DNA from: Neisseria musculi
GTDB lineage: Bacteria > Pseudomonadota > Gammaproteobacteria > Burkholderiales > Neisseriaceae
Direction of reading: 5' to 3'
DNA: 64,000 bases
Assembly (NCBI RefSeq): GCF_014297595.2
Contig: NZ_CP060414.2
Span: 930,001 to 994,000 of the forward strand
The notes beneath the pieces are model-generated. The model searched no databases, was not told the origin of the DNA, and saw only the letters and a program-made list of their open reading frames with translations. The first letter of the stretch is position 1; each line of letters begins with the position of its first letter. Below are positions 49,128 through 58,649 of the stretch, in pieces. Position numbers and translations under genes: made by a program.

Positions 49128-51101
49128 ATGCTGATTGCCAATCCTTCTTTTCTGCAACAGCCGCCGCCTCGAGCGGCGGCATTTGTGGTGCTGGCCGCCC
49201 TGCTGTGGGCAGCGCTGCCATTGGCTGTTGCGCTGCCTAGCGCGGTTACGGCGGTATTCGGCGGCTTGTGGCTGCTGCGGCTGGCCTTACTGAAAGCCGG
49301 TATCGGCCGTGTGCCGAAAGCGGTGTTGCTGTTATTGGCATCAGCGGCCGGCCTGCTGGTGTGGCAGCAACTCGGCACCGTAGTCGGGCGCGAAGGCGGC
49401 GTGGCGTTTTTATTGTTGCTGGTGATGCTCAAAGCGTTTGAAAGCAGCAGCCGGCGCGATTGGCAGGTGCTGCTGCTGGCTATGCTGTTTTTAATCGGGT
49501 CATCGGTGTTGCTCGACCAAAGCCTGCTTATCGGCATATGGTTGCTGCCGGCGCTGCCTGCCGTCAGCCTATGTTTTGCCGTGTTGTGCGGGTTAGGCGG
49601 CAGGGAGGCGTTCAAACGCAGTGTGCAGGCACTGTTGCTCACCTTGCCACTGACGATGGTGATGTTTGTGGCGGTGCCGCGCCTGAGCGAGCCCCTGTGG
49701 CGCATTCCGCAGCAGGCGCAGCAGGCCGAAACAGGCTTGTCGGAAACGATGGAGCCGGGCAGCATCAGCAATTTGGTGCAGAGCGGCAGATGGGTGGCCA
49801 ACATCACTTTTTCAGACGGCTTCAAACCGCAGCGCAGCGATTTATATTGGCGCGCCGTTATCATGGGCGAATTTGACGGCACGCGCTGGCAGGCGCTTAA
49901 CGGCAACCACATTGACGAAGCCCGCTCCGCCCCGTCCGAACGCACCGTTGCCTACCAGATGATTATCCGCGACCAAAACGGCGTTTTACCCGCGTTGGAC
50001 TACCCCGCAGCAGAGCTGCCCGCAGGCGTGGAGAAAAGATTGGGGCAGACCATACGCGCAAGCCGCAGCCGTGAAGGCTTACGCCGTCTTAGCCTGCAGG
50101 CATCGCTGGGCGACACCCTGCCGCACGCCCTCGATGCCCTCGGGCAGAATTTCTACACCCGCCTGCCAAACGGCAACCCGCAAACCCGCCGCCTCGCCGA
50201 AACACTGGCGCAGCAGTCGGCCACACCCGGCCAATTTATCGGCAAAGTGCTCGAACACTACCGCCGCCACAGTTTCACCTACACCCTGCAACCGCCGCCC
50301 ACACGGGGGCAAAACGGCATCGATGGGTTTATGTTTCACACCCGCCGGGGCTTCTGCGAACATTACGCCCAAAGCTTTGTGGTGATGATGCGCGCCGCCG
50401 GCCTGCCTGCGCGTGTAGTAACCGGCTATCTGGGTGCCGACTATAACGAACAGGCGGGTTTTTGGCAGATTCGCGCCAAAGATGCCCACGTTTGGGCCGA
50501 AGTGTGGCTGCCGCACGAGCAGGTTTGGCTGCGCGTCGATCCCACCGCCGTCGTTTCGGCCGCCCGTGCCGAAAGCGGCATCGGCCAAGCCCTTGCCGCC
50601 AACGAACGGACAATGGTGGCCGACAACAGCGGCCTGCTTGCCCGCTGGCGCGACACCGGGCAGTTTTATTGGCAGCAATGGGTGGTGAATTACGACCAAA
50701 CCAAGCAAAACAGCCTGTTTGCCCGCATCGGCCTCGGCGGTTTCAACTGGCAAACCCTGCTGCTGGTGCTGCCCATCGCCCTCGCCGCCGCTCTGCTGCC
50801 GCTGGTGCGCTGGTGGCTAAGCGGCCGCAACCGCGAGCGTGATTTTCTCAACGAAGGCTTTACGTTGCTCAAAAGCGCAGTTTTAGGTGAAGACGATGAA
50901 ACCGCTGCCGCCGTCAGCGCAGGCGAGCTGGACAACCTGCTGCGCAGCAACGGCATGACCGACCCGGCCTTGTCGCATCTGCTACAGCAATACGAACACT
51001 GGCTTTATGCAGCCGAAAGGCCGCCCCTGTGCACACAGAAACACTGGTTTGCTGCGGCACGCAAAACAGCGCAACGCTACAGAAACAACCATCTCGGGTA
51101 G
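49128..51101 (+). CDS. tgpA: TgpA-like transmembrane transglutaminase
   Basis: A 657-aa protein with about six N-terminal helices (DUF3488, residues 15-190), a periplasmic transglutaminase core with a complete triad (Cys410 in RRGFCEHYA, His454 in DAHVWAEVW, Asp471 in RVDPTA), one further helix (about 540-565) and a cytoplasmic DUF4129 tail. Related proteins are essential envelope proteins in Pseudomonas. It completes a moxR-DUF58-tgpA cluster, here split from it by a Correia-like insertion. Confidence 0.92.
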   Translation: MLIANPSFLQQPPPRAAAFVVLAALLWAALPLAVALPSAVTAVFGGLWLLRLALLKAGIGRVPKAVLLLLASAAGLLVWQQLGTVVGREGGVAFLLLLVMLKAFESSSRRDWQVLLLAMLFLIGSSVLLDQSLLIGIWLLPALPAVSLCFAVLCGLGGREAFKRSVQALLLTLPLTMVMFVAVPRLSEPLWRIPQQAQQAETGLSETMEPGSISNLVQSGRWVANITFSDGFKPQRSDLYWRAVIMGEFDGTRWQALNGNHIDEARSAPSERTVAYQMIIRDQNGVLPALDYPAAELPAGVEKRLGQTIRASRSREGLRRLSLQASLGDTLPHALDALGQNFYTRLPNGNPQTRRLAETLAQQSATPGQFIGKVLEHYRRHSFTYTLQPPPTRGQNGIDGFMFHTRRGFCEHYAQSFVVMMRAAGLPARVVTGYLGADYNEQAGFWQIRAKDAHVWAEVWLPHEQVWLRVDPTAVVSAARAESGIGQALAANERTMVADNSGLLARWRDTGQFYWQQWVVNYDQTKQNSLFARIGLGGFNWQTLLLVLPIALAAALLPLVRWWLSGRNRERDFLNEGFTLLKSAVLGEDDETAAAVSAGELDNLLRSNGMTDPALSHLLQQYEHWLYAAERPPLCTQKHWFAAARKTAQRYRNNHLG

Positions 51102-51139
51102 CACACCTTGTCGGGCAAGCAGCAAAATATAAAATGCCC

Positions 51140-51275
51140 CTTTTTCATGTCTTACGCAAATAGGGCGGAATCGGGCGGAAATCTTTCTTGCTGTTTTTGA
51201 AAGAATGCGAATTTCGGTTTAACTTCGGTACACCGACCTGACAACTTAAAACGCTGCGGGATTACTGTAGAATTT
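51140..51275 (+). pseudogene. IS1016-type transposase relic B (C-terminal part)
   Basis: Reads SFLLFLKECEFRFNFGTPT followed after a stop by QLKTLRDYC, the C-terminal end of an IS1016-type transposase (compare LELYLKECEWRFNNSEIKFQ in the intact copy). It starts 40 nt after tgpA. Similar text occurs in relics at 44.1 and 62.3 kb. Confidence 0.6.
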
Positions 51276-51572
51276 AGGGTTAATTAATAATAGTACAGCT
51301 CCTTTAATTTTTAGGGTTATGCTAGGACAGCACTAAAAACACCACACTAAATCCATAAGATTTTCAGCTGCTCACTCGGTATACTTAAGTTAAATCTGGA
51401 TGCGTATTCTTAAAAATGGGAAAAATTAGCGGTCAATTCTATTCCTGTATATAAATACTACATTGCTCAATTTTGGAAACTTTCAATACCGCTGATGTGA
51501 TTGCGACCATCCACAAAGTGCTTACTGTAGTCAACACTCAAGTTTTGAAAATCATTAAAATATATAATGTTA

Positions 51573-52292
51573 GGGGCTGTCCTAGATAACTAGAACAAAT
51601 CCTGCTTTACTAATTGTTTTAAAATAGAAATTTGAAATTTTATCTCACTGTTGTTAAAACGCCATTCACACTCTTTCAAATACAGTTCCAAATGCTCTTT
51701 GGGAATGCCGTTAAACTTGCGTAAATGGCGTTTTGCTTGGTTCCAAAAGTTCTCAATTCCGTTAATGTGATTTTGTCGCTCAGCAAAATGTGTGCTGTGA
51801 TTGATCCGAAAATGTGAAAATTCGCTCACATCAAGAACGTCATAACTTTTGTAACAATCGGTATAAACAATGCTGTCAGGCTTCACTTGCTCGCGGATAA
51901 TTGGCAATAAAGTCGCAGTTTGTGTATTGGGTACGGCAACGGTGTAAACCTTACCATTACGCTTCAAAAGCCCGAATACAGCCACTTTGCCAGCCGCACC
52001 GCGACCACGTTTGCCTTTGCGTTGTCCGCCAAAATAGCTTTCATCAACTTCTACTTCACCATCAAGCATTTCCAGATGCGGGCTGTTGTGATAGATAAGT
52101 AAGCGCAAACGGTGGAAGTAATAGGCAGCGGTATTTTTATTGACGCTAACTAATTGCGCCGCTGTGCGAGCGGTAACACCTGCAACAAATAGTTCAATCA
52201 GTTTGTTTTGCTTGTACTGACTTAAACGACTTTTTCTCATAGGGATTATTCTAACCTGAAGTTAAATTTCCCTAGTTATCTAGTACAGCCCC
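51573..52292 (-). mobile_element. Intact IS1016-type insertion sequence (IS1595 family), 720 bp
   Basis: Terminal inverted repeats GGGGCTGTCCTAGATAACTA and GGGGCTGTACTAGATAACTA (one mismatch in 20) are flanked by the perfect 8-bp duplication TAATGTTA (51565-51572 and 52293-52300). It carries one transposase gene. The clean duplication shows a direct, relatively recent insertion. Confidence 0.93.
51590..52240 (-). CDS. IS1016-type transposase (IS1595 family)
   Basis: The full-length 216-aa protein has an N-terminal helix-turn-helix (RKSRLSQYKQNKLIELFVAG) and a DDE-type core: EVDESYFGGQRKGKRGRGA (first Asp), IVYTDCYKSYDVLDV (second Asp) and HINGIENFWNQAKRHLRKFN (Asn/His then Glu region, the variant typical of the group). 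Both terminal repeats are close to the gene. Probably functional. Confidence 0.93.
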   Translation of the reverse strand: MRKSRLSQYKQNKLIELFVAGVTARTAAQLVSVNKNTAAYYFHRLRLLIYHNSPHLEMLDGEVEVDESYFGGQRKGKRGRGAAGKVAVFGLLKRNGKVYTVAVPNTQTATLLPIIREQVKPDSIVYTDCYKSYDVLDVSEFSHFRINHSTHFAERQNHINGIENFWNQAKRHLRKFNGIPKEHLELYLKECEWRFNNSEIKFQISILKQLVKQDLF

Positions 52293-52300
52293 TAATGTTA

Positions 52301-53327
52301 AAGATGATTAAGCTGTCAGTATAAACGATATTACTAGATATGATTTTTTCAATAAGATAATAGGAGATAAGCTCTATTTTTTAGATTATCCACAAGCACA
52401 GTATCAACCTTTTGGCACGTTTGAGAACACCGAAAAAGACCATTTATTTCTTAGGATAATTCTGCCATATTTTCCTTTTCGTTTGTCAGCAAAACAACTT
52501 TCTGCTAATATAGGCACCCTACAAAACAGCTTTTGGCTTTTTTCGGCAAATAATGGTTGATAGCAGTATGGATTTTGTGGTGAAAGATTGCAGTGGAATT
52601 GGGGGCTATATTATATTTATCAGTGAATAGGCTGTTACTTAACATACAAAATATTTGATCATACACACCTGAATTCTAATATATGCCGAACTGCGAGGTC
52701 ATCTGCAATTTTAGCGCAGCATTCCCACCAGCGAAATATGTAGTGACTGCAACAATGGCCAATATCTGCAAAAGGCTAACGATGGTTATAACAACACTCA
52801 TTTTTTATGCAGCTGACTCATTAAATTAAGCAGTAAAGCCGTGTTTTTTAACTGAATAGCAGTCAACCAAACCCGTTACGAATCAACAGATTACCCTAAC
52901 TATGTCTAGGTCGTTTTCAGATGGCCTTTATCTTTAATTTATAGAAAACCCTAGTTATCTAAATTTCCATTTTTATGAAGATCCATTTGGGAATTTTTCA
53001 GGGTTGTCAAGAATGTCGGAAAATATAACAATGAAATTTAAGACGCATACGAAGCCAAGGGAAAGAGGCTTTTGGGGTATTATCGTGAATCTACTTTATT
53101 TCCGTTGAAGTGTTAAGATGCCTTAACTCAAAGAGAACGGTTTTGTAAGCCGCTGATAGGGGCAGCAGAACGGGTTCTATGTTGTTTGCGGCCTGCTGTT
53201 TCTCACATAAAATAACTTAACCATACAGACGCTGCTTTTATCAGCGTGTTGCATAAATCATTCGGCTATTTTTCACATTTTCGGTTGAAAGCTGTTAGCG
53301 GCAGATGAAAATTTTAAGGCCGCATAC
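52301..53327. other. Decayed AT-rich stretch, no intact genes
   Basis: Apart from relic C, a short piece near 52868-52895 (AACCCGTTACGAATCAACAG) matches the 3' end of the Piv/IS110 genes, so a Piv relic was once here. A Correia-like element lies at 53081. Otherwise nothing recognisable. Confidence 0.4.
53081..53219. repeat. Correia-like element
   Basis: TATCGTGAATCTACTTTATTTCCG at the left and the internal CTCAAAGAGAACGGTTTTGTAAG / GGCAGCAGAACGGGTTCTAT segment match the family. The right end is degenerate. Confidence 0.6.
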
Positions 53328-54158
53328 TTATAACGCAGTTTTCCAATTCAGTCCGCCTTGGGAAGACACTTGGGCAGTTTCGCCGGTGGCGAGGTTGATG
53401 GAGGTGAGCTGGCCGCCCCACAGGGCGCCGGTGTCGAGTGCGATTACGCGGTGGTTGTTGATGTAGCCGAGTGCCGACCAATGGCCGAACACAACAGTAT
53501 GGCTCAGATGGCGGCGGTCGGCGGCTTGAAACCAGGGAATTAGGTTTTCCGGCATTTCATCGGGACAGCTTTTGAATTCGTAGTCGAGTTTGTGTTTGTT
53601 GCGGGTAATGGCGCGCATTCTGGTGAATACGTTGGTGATCATACGCAGGCGGTCATAGCCTTCGAGTGTGTTTTTCCAGCGGTGCGGCCGGTTGCCGTAC
53701 ATATTGGCAAAGTAGTTGCGCGCCTTGCTTCTTTGCAGTTCGCTTTCCACTTCGCGGGCAAGCCCGGCAGCTTTTTCGATATCCCATTTCGGCAGTAGGC
53801 CGGCGTGCACCAAAACGTGGGTGGCGTTTTGCACCAGCAGGGGTTGGGCCTGCAGCCAGCCGAGCATTTTTTTACTGTCGGGGTGGTTGAGAATAGGGCT
53901 GATGGTGTCGCCGCGTTTGAGTTTGCCGAAACCGTATGACACGGCCAAAAGATGTAGATCGTGATTGCCGAGCACGGTCTGTATGCTGCTTTCGTGTTTG
54001 ATGGCAAATTGCAGGGCTTCGAGTGATTTGGGGCCGCGGTTGACAATGTCGCCGGTGAGCCAGAGGGTGTCGGTTCCGTGGTTGAAGCCGATGGTGGCAA
54101 GCAGGGTGGTGAATTCATCGTAACAACCCTGGATATCGCCGATTGCGTAGTGTGCCAT
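53328..54158 (-). CDS. apaH: Symmetrical diadenosine tetraphosphate hydrolase ApaH
   Basis: The 276-aa metallophosphatase has the motifs GDIQGCYDE (7-15), TGDIVNRGPKSLE and LGNHDLHLLA, then the ApaH-specific C-terminal region ending LNWKTAL. It splits Ap4A and related alarmones into two ADP and can decap Np4-RNAs. Single gene, followed only by a Correia-like element. Confidence 0.96.
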   Translation of the reverse strand: MAHYAIGDIQGCYDEFTTLLATIGFNHGTDTLWLTGDIVNRGPKSLEALQFAIKHESSIQTVLGNHDLHLLAVSYGFGKLKRGDTISPILNHPDSKKMLGWLQAQPLLVQNATHVLVHAGLLPKWDIEKAAGLAREVESELQRSKARNYFANMYGNRPHRWKNTLEGYDRLRMITNVFTRMRAITRNKHKLDYEFKSCPDEMPENLIPWFQAADRRHLSHTVVFGHWSALGYINNHRVIALDTGALWGGQLTSINLATGETAQVSSQGGLNWKTAL

Positions 54159-54187
54159 TGTGTGGATCCGTTTTGTTTTTGAACCGC

Positions 54188-54214
54188 AGGCCGTCTGAAA
54201 CGTTCAGACGGCCT
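54188..54214 (-). terminator. Inverted DUS pair upstream of apaH
   Basis: AGGCCGTCTGAAACG overlaps its inverted partner CGTTCAGACGGCCT, with a minimal loop, between ridA (upstream on the minus strand) and apaH. Confidence 0.65.
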
Positions 54215-54394
54215 TATGTTGTACAACAACCTTAATTTAACAGTTCAGGCGGGCGGCAAAAAAGAAAGGAAAACGGGTGAAGCCGCTTCAGGTAACGCGG
54301 AACCATTCTATTTTTGCGTCAAAGATTTGCAAACCGCTGTCTTTAGGCTGAAGCGGGCAGCCCGTATGGTTTTGTGTTGCACTATATCTGTTAA

Positions 54395-54784
54395 TCAATA
54401 GTCGTTTAACACCAGCACAGCTTCGGCTTCCACCTGCACGCCTTTGGGCAAAGCCGCTACGCCGATGGCAGCGCGGGCGGGATAAGGCTGGTTGAAGTAT
54501 TCGGCCATAACTTCGTTAAATACAGAAAAATGTTTTAAATCAGTGAGATAGGCATTTATTTTTACAATATCGTCAAGCGTTCCGCCGGCTGCCTGCGCCA
54601 CGGCTTGCAGGTTTTTAAACACTTGATGCGCTTCGGCACGGAAATCGCCGTTGCCGACTACTGTCATGGTGGCGGGGTCGAGCGGAATCTGGCCGCTCAT
54701 GTAAACAGTATCGCCTGCGCGCACAGCTTGGCTGTATGCGCCGATGGCAGCAGGGGCGTTGTCGGTGTGGATGATGGCTTTCAT
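54395..54784 (-). CDS. ridA: RidA family enamine/imine deaminase
   Basis: The 129-aa protein has the RidA features [31 protein letters not shown], the late Arg in [24 protein letters not shown] and the acidic residue in that last block. It hydrolyses reactive 2-aminoacrylate and other enamines made by PLP enzymes. Trimeric, cytosolic. Single gene. Confidence 0.95.
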   Translation of the reverse strand: MKAIIHTDNAPAAIGAYSQAVRAGDTVYMSGQIPLDPATMTVVGNGDFRAEAHQVFKNLQAVAQAAGGTLDDIVKINAYLTDLKHFSVFNEVMAEYFNQPYPARAAIGVAALPKGVQVEAEAVLVLNDY

Positions 54785-55144
54785 AATGGTTGCCTTTGTG
54801 ATGGAAACGGATTTCGGATTATCTGATAAATCTGCCTGTTTTTCCAGCCGCCCGTCCAGACGGCCTGTAGCGTTTCGGGGAGCTGTATGCTGTTTGCAGA
54901 TATGCGGGCTGCCGCCTTGCGCTTACATTTCAGTCGGGCCATGCAGAAAATACAGTTGAAAGCCGGGGTTGCCCGGGCAAGGAGCGGAAGGATACAGTGC
55001 CGGCTGTGCTTTCCGGCGGCAAGGCCGGGCGGCTTAAGGCAGCGCGGTTTCATTCGGTATTGCCCAAACTGTTGGCTTCTTACGGTGTTTTTCAGACGGC
55101 CTCAAGCTGAACGAAACAACCGGTTTCTGTATTTCTGGCGACAT
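54785..55144. other. Spacer without recognisable genes
   Basis: Short open frames only, with DUS copies near 54860 (partial) and 55093. Codon use and sequence give no reason to call a gene. Confidence 0.4.
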
Positions 55145-55888
55145 TTAAAATGTTTCATCATGCCGCAGGTAGCGCCATTTGCCCGGCGGCAGCCGCCCCA
55201 GCTTCACTCTGCCCATGCGGATGCGCTTGAGGCCGGTTACGCGCAGGCCGACCAGCTCGCACATACGGCGGATTTGGCGTTTTTTGCCTTGTTTTAAAAT
55301 AAAGCGCAACTGATCTTCGTTTTGCCATTCCACTTTGGCGGGCTTGAGTTTTTCGCCGTCCAGGCTCAAGCCGTGGTTGAGCAGTTTTAAGCCCTCTTCG
55401 CTCAAAGTGCCGCGTATGCGCACAAGATACTCTTTTTCGCTGTTGTTGTTTTCGCCGATAAGCTGTTTGGCGATACGGCCGTCTTGCGTGAGCACCAACA
55501 GGCCGGTTGAATCGATGTCCAAACGGCCGGCGGGCGCGAGGCCGAATTTGTGTTTTTCATCAAACTGAATACGGCTGTTGTCGCCTTCCCAACGGTTTTC
55601 GGGGGTGATCAGCCCGGCGGCGGAAGGATAACCTTTTTCGGCCTGCGCACTCACCCAGCCCATAGGCTTGTTAAGCAGTATCGTTACCCGCTGCGCCTGT
55701 TTTTCGTGCGCCTGCCGGTTGAGATCGATGCGGTCGGCCGAGGTAACTTTTTGACCGATCACCGCAGTTTGACCGTTCACCTTCACCCAGCCCTGCCCGA
55801 TATAGCTGTCGGCTTCACGTCGCGAGCAAAGGCCGAGTTCGGCCATACGTTTGGAAAGGCGTAGTGTTTTTTGCAGGGAATGGGGCAT
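55145..55888 (-). CDS. rluF: RluF-like 23S rRNA pseudouridine synthase
   Basis: The 247-aa protein has an N-terminal S4 RNA-binding domain (LRLSKRMAELGLCSRREADSYI), the LNKPMGWVSAQAEKGYPSA motif and the catalytic Asp in APAGRLDIDSTGLLVLTQDG, then RQIRRMCELVGLRVTGLKRIRMG. The RluB/E/F/RsuA group shares these; the longer N-terminus and QAEKGYPSA stretch fit RluF (target U2604) best. Specificity is inference. Confidence 0.85.
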   Translation of the reverse strand: MPHSLQKTLRLSKRMAELGLCSRREADSYIGQGWVKVNGQTAVIGQKVTSADRIDLNRQAHEKQAQRVTILLNKPMGWVSAQAEKGYPSAAGLITPENRWEGDNSRIQFDEKHKFGLAPAGRLDIDSTGLLVLTQDGRIAKQLIGENNNSEKEYLVRIRGTLSEEGLKLLNHGLSLDGEKLKPAKVEWQNEDQLRFILKQGKKRQIRRMCELVGLRVTGLKRIRMGRVKLGRLPPGKWRYLRHDETF

Positions 55889-56075
55889 TTCAGACGGCCT
55901 GTTCGATAAAAAGTTATTCTATTGTTGTTTAAAATAAAAATGAAACAAAGCGGCAGCGACCGGCAAAGGCGGGCAACACTGCGTCATTTTGATGTTAAGT
56001 AACGGTATTATAGCCGAGAAGCCGCTGCCGTTTTGGTTTTCAGACGGCCTTTTCCTTTTGCATCGCGTTATCGGC

Positions 56076-56081
56076 TATAAT
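56076..56081 (+). promoter_or_regulatory. Likely -10 of psd
   Basis: A perfect TATAAT lies 41 nt before the psd start; the -35 region is poor (TTGCAT is too close). A DUS lies just upstream at 56039. Confidence 0.4.
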
Positions 56082-56121
56082 TAACAACCCTTTAAAAACA
56101 GATAATACGGAAGGAAGCGTT

Positions 56122-56958
56122 ATGTCCCGTTTTTACCCGCATCCGATTATTGCCCGCGAAGGCTGGCCGTTTATCGGCAGCGGTTTGATTGCCAGCATTT
56201 TCATCACATTGTGTGCCGGTTGGTGGTCGCTGCCCTTCTGGCTGTTTACCGTGTTTGCATTGCAGTTTTTCCGCGATCCCGCGCGCTCGGCACCGCAAGA
56301 TGCCGATGCGGTATTAAGCCCGGCAGACGGCCGCATCGTAGTGGTGGAACGCACCACCGATCCCTACCGCCGGGTACCATCGCTGAAAATCAGCGTGTTT
56401 ATGAACGTATTTAACGTACACTCGCAACGCTCACCCATCGATGGCACGGTAACAGCGGTGGAATACACCCCGGGCAAGTTTGTGAACGCAGCCTTAGACA
56501 AGGCCTCCGCCGAAAACGAGCGCAACGCCGTTTTGGCCACCACCCGCAGTGGCCGCGAAGTAACCTTCGTGCAGATAGCGGGCTTGGTAGCACGGCGGAT
56601 TCTGTGTTACACGCAAGCGGGCGCAACCCTGCGCCGCGGCGAGCGTTACGGCTTTATCCGCTTCGGCTCGCGCCTTGATGTTTATCTGCCGGCCGATGCG
56701 CAGGCACTGGTAGCGATAGGCGACAAAGTCAGCGCCACGGAAACCATCTTGGCGCGTCTGCCGCCGGCCACTCCCGAAGCAACCACCGAAGCAACACCCA
56801 TCGCCGAAGCGGTTACCGCCGACACAGCCGATATTGCTCCCGGACACGAAAAAACCGCCTCAACAGAAACCCTGCCCTGCACCGAGGTAGCGCAAACCGA
56901 CATCGAAGCCTCTGCCGAAAAAGCACGCCGGGCAGTTGAAAAAGAGTTCCACGGCTAA
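56122..56958 (+). CDS. psd: Phosphatidylserine decarboxylase proenzyme
   Basis: A 278-aa protein of the short Psd class: an N-terminal membrane region (about 13-45), [29 protein letters not shown], and the self-cleavage site RFGS with Ser183 becoming the pyruvoyl group. It makes phosphatidylethanolamine from phosphatidylserine in the inner membrane. Unusually, about 65 residues after the normal end (from [16 protein letters not shown]) form an Ala/Thr/Glu-rich, probably disordered tail with no known role. AGGAAG site. Confidence 0.94.
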   Translation: MSRFYPHPIIAREGWPFIGSGLIASIFITLCAGWWSLPFWLFTVFALQFFRDPARSAPQDADAVLSPADGRIVVVERTTDPYRRVPSLKISVFMNVFNVHSQRSPIDGTVTAVEYTPGKFVNAALDKASAENERNAVLATTRSGREVTFVQIAGLVARRILCYTQAGATLRRGERYGFIRFGSRLDVYLPADAQALVAIGDKVSATETILARLPPATPEATTEATPIAEAVTADTADIAPGHEKTASTETLPCTEVAQTDIEASAEKARRAVEKEFHG

Positions 56959-57840
56959 AGCGCGAAACCGCCGGATTGAAATTGAAACGGTAAAAACAAA
57001 CAGTTATGGCGTTTCCGCCCGTGGTCGCGATGATTTTCAGACGGCTGCGGGCTTGGTTGTATGTAGGGCTTCGTCAGTAGCCGGCTTTGGGTTCCCGCGC
57101 CGGAGCGGCAAGCCGTTTGCCCAAGTGTTCAATGGTTGCTTTAAACACCCCCACCGGCGCGGGCGTTTTGGCGTTAACCGCCATCGTTTGGCAACGTTGA
57201 AAGGCTTCAAATCCAGTTTGAAACTCCCTGTCCAAAGGGCCGGCTACCGTTCGGCCGATGTTGGCACGCGGGTTATTGCAGCGTGCTGTCATGGCAGCCG
57301 ATAGCTGCAGCGGCAAGGCCGTCTGAAACGGTTTCAGACGGCCTGTATCGGGCGTTTGGGTGGGGTTGTCTTTATGGTATTGAGCGGAGGCCTTTTTCAA
57401 CGCAGTCCTGCACATTTCCGTGCCGGTTTCTTTGAGCGGCGTGGCTTGGCTGGCATGGCAGCTATAGCTGCTTTTTCCTGATAGCCTTTATACATTTTAT
57501 AACCCATAAAACCAACCAAGTAAAATATCATAGCCAAGAGAACGAGTATAGCGGTAATGACATAATACCAGCGGCTTTTAATGTGTTTATATCTAGTGTG
57601 TACTTCAAAATTTATAGTAATTGGGTACTTCCTGTCTGATTTTATGGCTGGACAATAAAGCATTTCGGCTTTGCGCCGTTGGATTAGTTGCGGCTTCGTT
57701 CCATTCCACGCGGGTTAAGCCGCCCATTTTGTTTGCGGCGATATAGATAGGTTTGTTAACGACTTCACAACCATAGTATTGCACCGCTCCCGCAAAAAAC
57801 TTGGACAAGTTAAGTATATGTTTCAAAAATACTTTTCAAG
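56959..57840 (-). pseudogene. Second filamentous prophage remnant with zot fragments
   Basis: Minus-strand pieces show a zot-like middle (NKMGGLTRVEWNEAATNP from the frame 57605-57826), the junction EVHTRYKHIKSRW, a membrane helix (YYVITAILVLLAMIFYLVGF) and, after a frame change, the tail SQATPLKETGTEMC (left phage: DQATPLKEVSTEMC). Next to it, 57100-57260 is a diverged copy of the tiny-ORF region of the first prophage. Sequence differs from the 21-kb phage, so this is a separate, older integration. No rep or coat gene survives. Confidence 0.7.
57316..57344 (-). terminator. Inverted-DUS hairpin in the second zot remnant
   Basis: AGGCCGTCTGAAACGG pairs with CGGTTTCAGACGGCCT, at the same relative place as the hairpin at 21264 after the first zot. 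Confidence 0.65.
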
Positions 57841-58230
57841 CTGAGTTCTACAACCGACAGGACTAGGCTTTTTTAAGTTTAGACTAATCCACTCATCATT
57901 ATGGTAATGTATGTAATCATCTATACAGCTGCCGACTACGCCACCGTCAACGCACCCTCCCCATAGAAGTTTTGTGTTTTCAATGTACTTAAAGAAATGA
58001 TCCGACCAGAATGCAACAGCGGGATTTTACCTTTCAGACGGACAAATGACTGGACCGGCATTTGCTCTACCCATCTTAGCGCTTTAGCTTACGGCTTAAA
58101 GAATACTCCAGCCTCAAGGTCTTTATAGCAGGCATAAACTTCGGCAACGGCAGCTTTATCCTGCGCATCAGGGTCAGGGATAATAAAAGCTGTTTTGGAC
58201 AGGATGGCGCTGTGCAATAGATAGTTTGGT
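57823..58230 (-). pseudogene. Decayed coding segments of unknown origin
   Basis: Two minus-strand stretches read like real protein: 58089-58229 (YLLHSAILSKTAFIIPDPDA then KAAVAEVYACYKDLEAG) and 57823-58022 (AVAFWSDHFFKYIENTKLLW then GGCVDGGVVGSCIDDYIHYH), each ended by a stop and lacking a start. They may be parts of one or two lost genes. I recognise no family; a phage cargo or an immunity-type protein is conceivable but unproven. Confidence 0.4.
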
Positions 58231-58649
58231 GGGCATTACCCTCTACATTTGGACGGTTTGGCGGCGTTCTTTTGCTTTTCTCTAGGAGCTTTCATGTGCT
58301 TTAGGCAGTTTGTTTTTCGCCCCTACAACACACTGTTGTTCCTCACAGGTTTTTCGTAGTCAGGGTTAGCGGCAAAATAAGGGGGCATTTGGCTTTCATA
58401 GAGAGACAGCCTGCAGATTTTTTGAAGTGGGGCTAGAGGGCCACTATCCAACGGTACGGGTGTGTGCGTGAGATGTTGAGTGCGTGAGATGTTGAAGCAC
58501 CATGCGGCACTCTGTTGGCTGCGCACCGGGTAACAGGGGTATATTGGGATATAGAAAAACTGCACCTTAATGGGTTGGAGGATATCCAACTTTTGGGGCG
58601 CAGTTCAGGGCATTCAAACGGCCTTATACAGCATGGATTAAATGCTCCT
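58231..58649. other. Gene-free decayed stretch
   Basis: Frames ending in MPPYFAANPDYEKPVRNN (minus, stop at 58323) look mildly coding but have no start and no recognised homologue. Likely continuation of the prophage debris. Confidence 0.35.

Larger units (their letters stand above)
51300..52560 (-). pseudogene. Older IS1016-type relic C, interrupted by an intact IS1016-type copy
   Basis: The left half near 51480-51540 (TTGGAAACTTTCAATACCGC then GATGTGATTGCGACC) aligns with the intact copy at about 51744-51790. The right half (CAGTATAAACGATAT near 52316, CGTTTGTCAGCAAAACAACT near 52490) aligns with the continuation. The intact element sits between the two halves, flanked by an 8-bp duplication. 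Too decayed to encode protein. Confidence 0.6.
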
